64,000 nucleotides of DNA from Candidatus Methylobacter favarea. GTDB lineage: Bacteria > Pseudomonadota > Gammaproteobacteria > Methylococcales > Methylomonadaceae. Below, piece by piece: positions 56,604 to 64,000 of this stretch (the stretch's first letter is position 1; every line of letters begins with the position of its first letter). The notes under the pieces are model-generated. The model had not been told where the DNA came from. It was given only the letters and a program-made list of their open reading frames with translations, and did no database searches. The DNA lies in assembly GCF_902806695.1 (NCBI RefSeq), contig NZ_CADCXN010000080.1, positions 46,941 through 110,940 of the forward strand, written 5' to 3'. Made by a program: the position numbers and the translations under genes.

Positions 56604-57473
56604 CTAGTCTTTTTTCTGAATTAGCCAATAGGTAACACCCAGAGCCAGCAGTACTAATGCAGAAGCGCTTACATATTCAGGAGGCAAATGCTTGTAATCA
56701 AAAACAATAACTTTCCGTGAAATAGCCATTAAAGCGGTAGCGACAACCAGCTTGACGGGAATGACGTCACTCCTGATGTATAAAGTGATATTGAGGAAAA
56801 TTTCAATGGCAATTAACACAGCCAGAAAACCCCCAAATGCCTCCAGCATGTCATTGATGGTCATCAGCAAAAACGGAGGCTGAACGATTTTTTGATATAT
56901 CACATAAACAACATCAACAATACCCAAAATAATGACAATAACCATTAACAAGGCAAGAAACTTAACGCCTATGCGTATAGTGCGGTGCAATAACCGTATA
57001 TAAGGATCTTCATGCTCCATCGGCAGTTCTTCATGACTATCAATTGTCACTTGTTTTATCAGCCGGCTGCGCAGGTGCGTCAATAAAGGACCGATAATCT
57101 GTTTATGAGAAGCAAAACCGGCAGGCGTAAAATCCTTTTCAAAGAAATCATTGAGACCTTCCATTTTACTTAGAGCTTTGCTGTCTATTTTCTCAAAGCC
57201 CATGCTCCAGTAAGGGAAGGCCCGTTCGGTTATATGCTGCTTTTCAATCACGGTAACATCTGTGTGGCGCTTATCTTTTTCTATCACGCTGTATAAATTA
57301 TTAATAGCCGCCTCATCTCCTTCAAGCACCTGAAAAAAAGTCCCCTTCGAATACAGGAGTATGCCGGTTATGTTTTTAGCGCCATTATTAGTCCGGCATG
57401 TTTTTAACAGCGACAGCAGTTCCTCCGGACTCCACTCATTAATTGCTGTGCTGGCATAAGTTAACCTGATCAT
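56604..57473 (-). CDS. BLUF photoreceptor fused to a PsiE membrane domain
   Basis: A 289-aa fusion. Residues 1-95 are a BLUF (blue light using FAD) domain with MIRLTYAS (photochemical Tyr), AKNITGILLYSKGTFFQVLE (Asn and Gln contacting flavin) and YWSMGF. A linker leads to a PsiE-like domain (about 160-285) with four membrane helices. PsiE is known as a phosphate-starvation-inducible membrane protein of unclear function. The fusion would let blue light act directly on a membrane protein; that is inference. Divergent from the B12-type MerR regulator. Confidence 0.87.
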   Translation of the reverse strand: MIRLTYASTAINEWSPEELLSLLKTCRTNNGAKNITGILLYSKGTFFQVLEGDEAAINNLYSVIEKDKRHTDVTVIEKQHITERAFPYWSMGFEKIDSKALSKMEGLNDFFEKDFTPAGFASHKQIIGPLLTHLRSRLIKQVTIDSHEELPMEHEDPYIRLLHRTIRIGVKFLALLMVIVIILGIVDVVYVIYQKIVQPPFLLMTINDMLEAFGGFLAVLIAIEIFLNITLYIRSDVIPVKLVVATALMAISRKVIVFDYKHLPPEYVSASALVLLALGVTYWLIQKKD

Positions 57474-57653
57474 CTTATCATTCCCCGCTATTATTTTTGT
57501 CCGCGTCCAGTGTTAAGCTCATAATTTAGCATTTTAACTAGCTTTTCAATCAAACCTATTTTATCAACTCCGTTCTTACCTTTATTAAATATAAACCGGG
57601 GTATAATAAAATTTATCCTTGTTCTGCTTATATACAAGCTAAGTTAAAAATGA

Positions 57654-57686
57654 CTAGACAATTTTTGTCAAGGTTTTGTAAAGCTT
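57654..57686. promoter_or_regulatory. Tandem 11-bp repeats between BLUF-PsiE and MerR/B12 genes
   Basis: TTGTCAAGGTT (57665-57675) is followed directly by TTGTAAAGCTT (57676-57686), 9 of 11 bases equal. Just before lies GACAA-TTT-TTGTC (57657-57669). The Thermus CarH tetramer is known to bind tandem 11-bp direct repeats, so this is a natural operator for the adjacent regulator. Both divergent promoters are likely inside this segment. Confidence 0.6.
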
Positions 57687-57729
57687 GTGATACCATACAA
57701 TTTTAATGGTTTTGCCCCCACAGGTAGCT

Positions 57730-58701
57730 ATGACGAGTTTTAAGGATGATTCATCGCAATATCTTATCGGCACGGTTTCCAGGCGATCCGGTGTAAAATC
57801 TGATCTGGTCAGGGCATGGGAACGCCGCTATCAAGCCGTTACGCCAATACGGACGGCAGGCGGTCACCGCATTTATACTGACCAGGATATAGCCCGTTTG
57901 AAATTACTTAATCAGGCGACCAGTCATGGCCACAGTATCAGTCAGATCGCGCGATTTTCATTGGATCAACTGAAAAAACTTCTCCAGCATGATACCTCCA
58001 TAACGTTCTCTGATCCCCATAATCCCGTAGCCTTAACGGGCGACAGAAAGTTTCTGGCGGAAGACTATGTGGAAAAATGCTATGCCGCGGTACTGGCTTT
58101 TGATGCAAAAACACTGGAGTCTCATTTTGAAAATGCTATTGTAGAACTGGGCTCCCAATTCTTTATTGAAAACTTGCTGACGCCGTTATTGAACAAGATT
58201 GATCAACACCGGAAATCGGGGGATCTCAGGCCAGTCCATGAACATATGGCATCGGCCATTATCCGTTCTTTGTGCTATATTTTGCGCAACAATAACCCTT
58301 GCTCCGATTATGCGCCGCGCATGATTGTCAGCACGCCGATTGGTCAGTTACATGAACTGGGCGCCTTGCTTGCCGCCATTATTGCAGAGCTCAAAGGCTG
58401 GCAGGTGACCTATCTGGGCGCCAATCTGCCGGCCGAAGAAATCGCTGTGGCAGTTAAATATACCAATGCCCGTGCCGTAACGATAAGCATCAGTTTCAGT
58501 AATGACGATCATATTGTTCCGAAGGAGTTAAGGCGGCTTAGAAAATTGATAGGCAATAAGGTCGCCTTGATTGTCGGGGGAAGATCCGCATCCTATTATG
58601 AAGCGGTTTTGGATGAAGTGGAGGTGCTAAAAATTCAAAGCTACGAGCATTTCCGCCAGATTCTGGACGAACTGGCCTCGGCTAATCCGCCGCACTTATA
58701 A
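57730..58701 (+). CDS. MerR-family regulator with B12-binding domain (CarH/LitR-like)
   Basis: N-terminal MerR helix-turn-helix (IGTVSRRSGVKSDLVRAWER, then RRYQAVTPIRTAGGHRIYTD), a helical B12-binding cap (about residues 85-185), and a Rossmann-like B12-binding domain. The axial His is probably in GQLHELGALLAAI, and YLGANLPAEE follows. In CarH a Trp nine residues before Glu-His caps the cofactor; here the corresponding place in HRKSGDLRPVHEH is Arg, so light response through adenosylcobalamin may differ or be lost. Starts are ATG 57730 (AGG 6 nt before) or 57706. Likely controls itself and the BLUF-PsiE gene. Confidence 0.87.
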   Translation: MTSFKDDSSQYLIGTVSRRSGVKSDLVRAWERRYQAVTPIRTAGGHRIYTDQDIARLKLLNQATSHGHSISQIARFSLDQLKKLLQHDTSITFSDPHNPVALTGDRKFLAEDYVEKCYAAVLAFDAKTLESHFENAIVELGSQFFIENLLTPLLNKIDQHRKSGDLRPVHEHMASAIIRSLCYILRNNNPCSDYAPRMIVSTPIGQLHELGALLAAIIAELKGWQVTYLGANLPAEEIAVAVKYTNARAVTISISFSNDDHIVPKELRRLRKLIGNKVALIVGGRSASYYEAVLDEVEVLKIQSYEHFRQILDELASANPPHL

Positions 58702-58968
58702 AGAAAAAACCGGTTTAGAATTAATATTTGTAGCGGAAGGGTTGTCAGGTTTTTGGAACTTGAGCATCAAAACCTAAATTGTAAGTGCTTTAATTAGTTG
58801 TAAAACCCTGAATTTGATCTGAGGGCTTCAAAATATGTGTTTCGATTGAACCGGACAATGATCGTCTCAGGCCGGGCCCTGAAGAGCCTATTGCCAATTT
58901 CCAGGGAAGGACTGGTCAGCCTTGAAATGCGGACAACTCAAGACTGCCAGTGCCAGGCAACCACCTAC

Positions 58969-59835
58969 TCAATAAGGCTGTTCAATTGCTGCAATAGTTC
59001 TATTAGTCTGCTGAAGGCCGGCTCTCATGGTGTTGTCATGAATCTCCAGGACCGCGCCAATATGACCGTTTGCATCGCGCTGGTAGCCGCCGGCTAAATT
59101 CCAGGCCATCGGCAGTTTCATAGCGCGAGCTGTCTCAAATACAATTCTGTCCCGTTCGTGCAGTTGCGCCGTGGTCATCCAGCCGCCCAAAGGATCGTTG
59201 ATATGCGGATCGGCGCCCGCCTGATAGAGCAGGACATCACACGCCGCGTACAGGTTCCTGAACCGTTCGGCGAATGTTTTCAAGAAAGCTACCGGCTCAA
59301 AATGGCTCTTTCCGGTGGTGAAATGGACTATCCGGCTTTCTTCACCGAGGTGGTTGATAATGTCGTCCGTGCCGTTGCCGTAGTGCTGATCGCAATCCAG
59401 AATTCCAATCGTTTTGGCAGCGCCCGACTCCAGCAGATCAAGCGCTGTTACCATCAGGCCGTTAAAGGTGCAAAAGCCGCCGCCCTTGCTCCAGCAGGCA
59501 TGATGAAAGCCGGATACCGGCGCACAGGCAAGGCCGCCTGTCAACATTGCTGCCTTGGCAGCCTCCAGCATCGCGCCGCTGGTGTAAATGAGCGAATCAG
59601 CAACGGCTTGGGAGCGATTGCCGAAGCCATTAGCAAGACGGCAGGATAAGACGCCGTCCACGTAATTCCCATTATGGGCGCGATACAGCTGCTCAGGCGT
59701 CACCGGGCGGGGTTCAATCACATCGATAGCAAAGCCATGAGAGAGCCATGATTCAACAACTAACTTGGGTTTAGCGGCGCTGGGTGAGAACGATGCAGAG
59801 TCTGCCACCATCTTTGGCGTATAAAATACTTTCAT
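58969..59835 (-). CDS. Histone deacetylase family protein
   Basis: A 288-aa zinc-dependent deacetylase fold protein. CAPVSGFHHACWSKGGGFCT (active-site His pair region), GILDCDQHYGNGTDDI (Asp and His zinc ligands) and YQAGADPHINDPLGG (third ligand Asp) are all present. Bacterial members act on acetylpolyamines or acetylated proteins such as acetoin utilisation targets; the substrate here is unknown. The 267 nt to its left (58702-58968) contain no supportable gene. Confidence 0.88.
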   Translation of the reverse strand: MKVFYTPKMVADSASFSPSAAKPKLVVESWLSHGFAIDVIEPRPVTPEQLYRAHNGNYVDGVLSCRLANGFGNRSQAVADSLIYTSGAMLEAAKAAMLTGGLACAPVSGFHHACWSKGGGFCTFNGLMVTALDLLESGAAKTIGILDCDQHYGNGTDDIINHLGEESRIVHFTTGKSHFEPVAFLKTFAERFRNLYAACDVLLYQAGADPHINDPLGGWMTTAQLHERDRIVFETARAMKLPMAWNLAGGYQRDANGHIGAVLEIHDNTMRAGLQQTNRTIAAIEQPY

Positions 59836-59891
59836 AGCAATTTCCTTTAAATAAATTTTTTTGATTGAGCATTAACAGCCGGCCACATCGG

Positions 59892-60131
59892 TTAATGCGC
59901 GTTATTCTCTACCCGGGCGCGGCACAGGCGGCGCTCGGCCGAGTCTGTTATCCCATCGCATATGCTGGGTTCTTGGTGAATCATAGCCCGGCATTCGGTG
60001 CGCAATGCGCTGTCCTGAATACTGTAGCAGTGCGCTACCTCCTGGTGCGCAATGGCCCGGCAGTAAGCGCCTTGATCAAGCGGCAGGTTGTAGCAATGAG
60101 CGGCGACCACGGCCGCTAGAACAAGGTTCAT
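59892..60131 (-). CDS. Small Cys-rich repeat protein, probably exported
   Basis: A 79-aa protein starting MNLVLAAVVAAHC, a short hydrophobic leader. The rest contains an imperfect repeat: CRAIAHQEVAHCYSIQDSAL, then RTECRAMIHQEPSICDGITD and SAERRLCRA, i.e. C-R-A-x2-H-Q-E...C...I-x-D-S-x-x-R. Seven Cys suggest disulfides or metal binding. Just downstream of the ADP-ribosylglycohydrolase gene (16 nt), likely same transcript. No known family recognised. Confidence 0.55.
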   Translation of the reverse strand: MNLVLAAVVAAHCYNLPLDQGAYCRAIAHQEVAHCYSIQDSALRTECRAMIHQEPSICDGITDSAERRLCRARVENNAH

Positions 60132-60147
60132 GCCATTGCCTCAGTGT

Positions 60148-61062
60148 TCAAGTGGAGCACGCTTGGGAATGCTGATAAAGCCGGTCGGCCAGATCCTGAA
60201 TCAGGTCACGCTTGGCCAGCCGCTGCATCCAGGCCGCAGGCAGGCCTGAGCTGCCATAGTAGGCCCCGGCCAATTGCCCGCAGACGGCCGCGGTGGTGTC
60301 GGCATCATCGCCCAGATTGGCCGCCTTGAGGATGGCCGCGCTAAATGAATCGGTGCTCCAGAAACACCACAGCGCCGCTTCCAGGCAATCCACGACATAA
60401 CCGGTGCCGCGAATGGCGGATTCGTGTTTATCCCGGTAATCGCCGTTGGCAATGGCTGCGATCTTGGAGCTTTCGCTAACCCCTACGCCATCGCTGAATA
60501 CGATCTGCTCCTTGTCTTCGCCGGCCAAGGCGCGCAGCAGCAGTCGGCTATACAGGCGGCAGGCCTCGATGCATTCTTGCGCGCCATGCGTGGTGCGTGA
60601 ACTGTCGGCGGCAAAGGCTACGGCGGATTCAAGGTGCGCATAATAAAACAACGGTATCGGCGCCAGACGCATCAAGCTGCCGTTGCCGGCTGACCAGGAA
60701 TCCGTGGAACCGGCATAGGGATTGCCGTGCGCCTGATAACCACGCAGCGCCTGACTGACGGTGTTGCCGATATCAAAACACCGGCCGTTGCTGCTCAAAT
60801 AGCCTTCCTCATGCCAGCGGCAGTAGCGTTGCATTTGATCATCGGCATCAAAGCCCTGGCATTCCAGCAAGCTGGTAGCCAGACACAAGGCCATCGCCGT
60901 GTCATCGGTCCATTGCCCGGGTTTAAGGCGGAAAGGGCCGCCGCCGACCATATCAGTAATCGGGGTAAAACTGCCTTTGGCTTTAAATTCCAGCGTGGTG
61001 CCCACGGCATCGCCTATCGCCAAACCCAGCAGGCAGCCGCGAAAACGCTCTAACGTATCCAT
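60148..61062 (-). CDS. ADP-ribosylglycohydrolase family protein (DraG-like)
   Basis: A 304-aa all-helical hydrolase that removes ADP-ribose from proteins or small molecules using two Mg2+. Metal-binding motifs: CLLGLAIGDAVGTTLEF, GQWTDDTAMAL and LGDDADTTAAVCGQLAGAYY. No nitrogenase context here, so a nitrogenase-reductase target is unlikely. It lies on one strand with Nudix, WYL and Cys-rich genes. Confidence 0.9.
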   Translation of the reverse strand: MDTLERFRGCLLGLAIGDAVGTTLEFKAKGSFTPITDMVGGGPFRLKPGQWTDDTAMALCLATSLLECQGFDADDQMQRYCRWHEEGYLSSNGRCFDIGNTVSQALRGYQAHGNPYAGSTDSWSAGNGSLMRLAPIPLFYYAHLESAVAFAADSSRTTHGAQECIEACRLYSRLLLRALAGEDKEQIVFSDGVGVSESSKIAAIANGDYRDKHESAIRGTGYVVDCLEAALWCFWSTDSFSAAILKAANLGDDADTTAAVCGQLAGAYYGSSGLPAAWMQRLAKRDLIQDLADRLYQHSQACST

Positions 61063-61128
61063 AGTAATGCTCTTAATGAATGAAGTTTCAGGGGCGCAGT
61101 CAGTATTGAACAGTCATCTATCGCCCAG

Positions 61129-61808
61129 TCATATCGTTTGAGCTTCATTGTTCAGCGCCGCTAATGCCTGGATGACCGCGTGGTCATTGGCATGGTTGAG
61201 TATTTTTAAAAGCCGGGACTTCGGCGCCAGCAGCACGGCTTGCGATCCCAGCCCATCTCGGTCGGCAAGCCGCCCACCCGACGCGTCGTGTAATAGTGAG
61301 TGAGAGTGAGCGAGCGTTCAAAGTCGCCGATCAGTCCGGTGATTTCGACTTGCAAGCCGGACTCTTCAAAGGCTTCTTTAATGGCGGTGGCCTGCAGGCT
61401 CAGTCCGGGTTCTAAGCGGCCTTTGGGAAAGGTGGCTTGGTAGCCGCCAAACCCATTGGTCGGCGCCACCAGCCAGATGCGGCCATCGGCTTCCGTAATG
61501 ACCACTCCGGCGGCCGCTTTCTTGCCGTTTTTAGGTTTCAACGGTGGCTCATCGAGACTTGCCTGACCTTCCGTCTGTGACCACCCCGCTAGTGTTTTAG
61601 GCGCCGTTTGCCAAGGCTGAAAGGCAATGCCGTTTAACCCGGCGGGGGCTGGACCGCCCGGCAGCATTAGAGCCAATTGCGCCGGATCGGCGAAGGCGGA
61701 TAGGGGCAATGGTAGCGTGGGCTGGGAAATCGTCACCCAATTACCTTGATCGTTACGGCAAGGATGACGAATGCCGGGGTTCAATGATTCCTGATAAATC
61801 TTCTGCAT
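61129..61808 (-). pseudogene. Nudix hydrolase, C-terminus frameshifted
   Basis: The intact frame covers 61808-61206 (200 aa). The Nudix box is GRLEPGLSLQATAIKEAFEE, then SGLQ, close to the G-x5-E-x7-REUxEExGU pattern (here KEAFEESG), preceded by AAGVVITEADGRIWLV. A one-base loss near 61245 changes the end to DRKPCCWRRSPGF. Restoring it gives SQAVLLAPKSRLLKILNHAN and DHAVIQALAALNN, ending at TGA 61131-61129, a sensible tail. The catalytic part is intact, so a working enzyme is possible. ADP-ribose is a plausible substrate given the neighbouring ADP-ribosylglycohydrolase. Confidence 0.75.
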
Positions 61809-61945
61809 GGTTCCGTGCCTTGTGGTTAATCGCTTATAAAACTAATCTAACGGCTTAATTCGGCTACTCTAGCCAAGTAGAAATCAGTTTAGCCGCCGTC
61901 AGGCGCAACCGGTGCGCCCGTTAAAAATAATCCGCGTTGAAATGT

Positions 61946-62923
61946 TTATTTTTCCGCCCGGTATAACGCAGTCATTCCCTGAATGACCTCGCAGACACTT
62001 TGCCGCAATTCAGCAGGCGCAAGCACTTCGACGTGCAGACCGTGCCGCAAAATATCCATCAGCAATTCTGTGGGTTCGGCATAAGGCACTTCCAGAATGA
62101 AGTAGCCTGCGGCATCGTAATGCCCGGCCTGCCTGGGATGCCAGTTTTCATCGGCGACCCAGCGCGCAGCGGCCGGTGAAAAACGCAAGCGCGCGGTAAA
62201 AGTTTGGGTTCCCCCATAAACGCCGAAACTGTCGGCAAAGGCGGCGTCCAATTCAGCAGCAGTTATCTCCCGGGCAGGTTCAGATTGCAGCTCAACCGAA
62301 GTCAGCGCATCCACTGAAAAACGGCGTAATGCCTGTTGAGCATGGCACCAGGCTTCCAGATACCAGTTATTGCGGTAAAACATGAGCCGCTGCGGCGAGA
62401 GGGTGCGTTCCATGAGCTGATCCTTTTCCCGGGAATAATGACTCACCTTGATTTGTTGGCGGGCCAGCGTGGCCCGCGCTACCCGGCTAAAATGGGCGGG
62501 ATTTTTACGGCGCTTGCCAATGCCGGCGAGCTGAATGCGGTCACTGATGGGAAAATGTCCGGGTGAATTCTGTTTCAGAATGCTATTCAAACGCGACAGC
62601 AAGGGCTCAACATGCGGCGCTAATAAACCGGGTTCCAGATGTGATAACAAACCGTACAGCGTCAGCAGCGCATAAGCTTCATCGGCATTGAACCACAGCC
62701 CGGGCAGCTCATAAGCAGGGCCGACATTAGGCGTATTAAAGCGGTAGCCGCCGACCTGATAATCAAAGATGATAGGCGCATTAAAGCGTTCCTTCAAATA
62801 GGCCAGATCGCGCTTTAAAGTCGCCCAGGAAACGCCTAGCTCCTCCTGTAAAGTTTGGCGCGTCAGCAGCTTGCGGGCAGTCAATAATTGATCAATCCGG
62901 TAAAAGCGTTCGGTGCGGTTCAT
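61946..62923 (-). CDS. WYL-domain transcriptional regulator (YafY-like)
   Basis: A 325-aa regulator with an N-terminal helix-turn-helix (RIDQLLTARKLLTRQTLQEE, then LGVSWATLKRDLAYLKER) and a C-terminal WYL domain with MFYRNNWYLEAWCHAQQALR, plus the WCX tail from about residue 235. WYL proteins sense nucleic acid or nucleotide-like ligands and control stress and defence genes. It is placed ahead of the Nudix and ADP-ribosylglycohydrolase genes on the same strand, so it probably controls them. Confidence 0.88.
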   Translation of the reverse strand: MNRTERFYRIDQLLTARKLLTRQTLQEELGVSWATLKRDLAYLKERFNAPIIFDYQVGGYRFNTPNVGPAYELPGLWFNADEAYALLTLYGLLSHLEPGLLAPHVEPLLSRLNSILKQNSPGHFPISDRIQLAGIGKRRKNPAHFSRVARATLARQQIKVSHYSREKDQLMERTLSPQRLMFYRNNWYLEAWCHAQQALRRFSVDALTSVELQSEPAREITAAELDAAFADSFGVYGGTQTFTARLRFSPAAARWVADENWHPRQAGHYDAAGYFILEVPYAEPTELLMDILRHGLHVEVLAPAELRQSVCEVIQGMTALYRAEK

Positions 62924-62994
62924 CAGCGGTTATACAGAGGTGAAGTTGCGTTTTACCCCCTGCTTACCTTAATCAGTATAGGTCAGAAAACTCT

Positions 62995-63441
62995 CTAGGC
63001 AAGAGCGGCCGCTTGCTGCGTTACAGCCAGAAAGGCGCCGTCCGGCTCGCAGTTTATACAGACATCCGCCAGCCCTTCGTCGTAAAGCACGGTCAGACTG
63101 GTCTGTGTAGGGGTTTTATGGACAATGACTTCCATCTCTAGATAATGCGCATGAGGCCGGGTCATATCGACAAGACCGCCGCATTTGGCGCAACTCGTCA
63201 GGGGGCCGATGCTGCCGCCGGTCTTGCTGATGCCGCGTTCCTGCAAGCCTTTTTGAACGCCGACCGCTGAACAGTCCGTGCTGCAATAGCAGGCGATGCC
63301 ATCACACGATAAAACCATCGCCACGGCCTGAAAGTCATCGCCCATGGGCAGGTATTCCATGCGTTCAATACGCCGGTCAAACAGCACTTGATAGTCGGTT
63401 AAGGGTTGATGGCAAAGATCGCACTCTTTTTTCATAATCAT
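62995..63441 (-). CDS. Cys-rich probable zinc-binding protein, unknown function
   Basis: A 148-aa protein with several Cys pairs: KKECDLCHQPL, ACYCSTDCSAVG, TSCAKCGGLVDM and DVCINCEPDG. These make two or more knuckle-like metal sites. ATG 63441 or 63435. Not recognised as a named family; first of the minus-strand genes leading to the WYL regulator, 71 nt apart. Confidence 0.65.
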   Translation of the reverse strand: MIMKKECDLCHQPLTDYQVLFDRRIERMEYLPMGDDFQAVAMVLSCDGIACYCSTDCSAVGVQKGLQERGISKTGGSIGPLTSCAKCGGLVDMTRPHAHYLEMEVIVHKTPTQTSLTVLYDEGLADVCINCEPDGAFLAVTQQAAALA

Positions 63442-63723
63442 CTCTCAGTAATTAAAGGCAGCCCATATTAATCAATCAAAAGCTCATTAAGTGCGCCTGA
63501 TTAGAATTTATTTATGGGTCTTTCAGGACTATAAGCCAACCATTGTCATCCTATCCTCCGACAGCGACGCAACTATTTTGAAAAATTTTTGTGTCCAAAA
63601 AACTTCCGAGCTAGCCTCGATAAACAGCGTCCTATAAGAGAATTTAAATGTTACCCGAATATTTTCTGTGCAATAGCCCCGCTGGTCTATGCTGATCAAT
63701 GATGGGAACCTCTGAAAATTGCA

Positions 63724-63832
63724 CTTCGACAAGGCTCTCCTGACCGAAGCTGAAAGGCTCAGTGCGAACGATGGTTCATAAAATTAGCGACTTATCCGTT
63801 CGTGCTGAGCTTGTCGAAGTATGAGCGGATAA
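63724..63832. repeat. Pair of inverted intergenic repeats with GTTCGTGCTGAGC core
   Basis: 63796-63822 contains CCGTTCGTGCTGAGCTTGTC and GAAGTATG, closed by outer arms TTATCCGTTC (63792-63801) and GAGCGGATAA (63823-63832). An older, diverged copy lies in reverse orientation at 63724-63772 (CTTCGACAAGGCTC through CTCAGTGCGAACG). This type of repeat recurs between genes in many proteobacteria. No gene is supported in 63442-63940. Confidence 0.65.
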
Positions 63833-63874
63833 TTTTTAGAGGCGCACTTGTGACAAAAACATTATTGACAAGGA

Positions 63875-64000
63875 GGCATTGCTAAATAAATATAGACAAT
63901 GTATAAGTTTTGCAACATTCAGATGCCTTGGGAGGGCGTGATGGATTGTCCAAAATGCGGCAAGCAAGCGAACTGCAAAGACGGCCGAGCGAATGGCCGT
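63875..64000 (+). mobile_element. Left end of an insertion sequence, cut by window edge
   Basis: GGCATTGCTAAATAA at 63875-63889 looks like a terminal repeat, followed by a short leader with GGGAGGG and a transposase start. The right end is outside the window, so repeats cannot be matched. Confidence 0.55.
63941..64000 (+). CDS. Transposase N-terminus with zinc ribbon (IS1-like), partial
   Basis: ATG 63941 with GGAGG at 63931-63935 opens MDCPKCGKQANCKDGRANGR, running off the window. The CPxC zinc-ribbon start followed by a G-R-A-N-G-R turn matches InsA-like proteins of IS1-type elements. Only 20 residues are available, so the family is tentative. Confidence 0.6.
   Translation, partial: MDCPKCGKQANCKDGRANGR

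Noticed and set aside
58837..59097. 86-codon plus-strand frame beside the histone deacetylase gene
   Set aside because: Runs antisense into the deacetylase 3' end and has no motif.
63529..63732. 67-codon minus-strand frame
   Set aside because: No motif, lies over a repeat region near an insertion sequence.

Overview
The window reads as chromosome of a motile gammaproteobacterium, most likely a Methylococcales-type methanotroph. Pointers are the ftsY-ftsE-ftsX block, a Pseudomonas-like fleQ-fleS-fleR-fliEFGHIJ(K) flagellar cluster, a SufU-type suf operon, RsmJ, and pabB coupled to a small MfnE-like amino-acid kinase, a family linked to methanofuran-type cofactors in C1 metabolism. The taxonomic call is inference from gene content; no rRNA or methane oxidation gene is present.

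Layout. 1-2.8 kb: ftsYEX (signal recognition receptor and division ABC pair). 3.0-9.4 kb: an accessory, heavily eroded region. It holds the C-terminal remnant of an integron integrase on the minus strand, then cassettes on the plus strand bounded by two convincing attC sites (4739-4798 and 5209-5271). The cassettes carry two tiny overlapping membrane-protein genes, a broken glyoxalase-family gene, and a GC-rich gene for a NirK-like copper protein with an extra cupredoxin domain. A decayed metallopeptidase-like gene and a collapsed Tn3-family transposase follow. 9.4-17.9 kb: a CueO-like multicopper oxidase, dbpA, a pair of overlapping dynamin-like GTPases, a DUF6694-type lipoprotein and a DUF2959 protein. 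17.9-20.9 kb: a second graveyard beside tRNA-Thr(CGT), with remnants of an IS200/IS605 TnpA, an IS5-family element with intact ends, and an HsdR-like fragment.

21-23.1 kb: mfnE-like plus pabB. 23.7-26.2 kb: an orphan hybrid histidine kinase ending in a 23-bp perfect hairpin. 26.3-37.6 kb: flagellar basal body and export genes with their sigma-54 cascade; two GG-N10-GC promoter matches lie before fliE and fleS, consistent with FleQ -> FleSR -> fliE control. 37.9-44.4 kb: a CorC/CNNM-type transporter, a frameshifted PilZ protein, CorA, an agmatine deiminase family enzyme, recN and nadK. 44.6-51.0 kb: Rrf2 regulator-sufBCD-sufS-sufU, interrupted on the opposite strand by a Uma2 nuclease-family gene; rsmJ follows.

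51.9-58.7 kb: a MASE1/CHASE hybrid kinase, a DUF523/DUF1722 protein, a YeeZ-like dehydrogenase, and then a striking divergent pair: a BLUF-PsiE membrane fusion and a MerR regulator with a B12-binding domain. Both are candidate light sensors. They share a short intergenic region with two near-identical 11-bp direct repeats. 59-63.4 kb: a minus-strand series of histone-deacetylase-like enzyme, Cys-rich small protein, ADP-ribosylglycohydrolase, frameshifted Nudix hydrolase, WYL regulator and Cys-rich probable metal-binding protein. The right edge enters another insertion sequence.

Several genes are broken by single-base shifts (glyoxalase twice, PilZ, Nudix, intI). Those in accessory DNA fit decay; those in otherwise intact core-like genes could be assembly errors.
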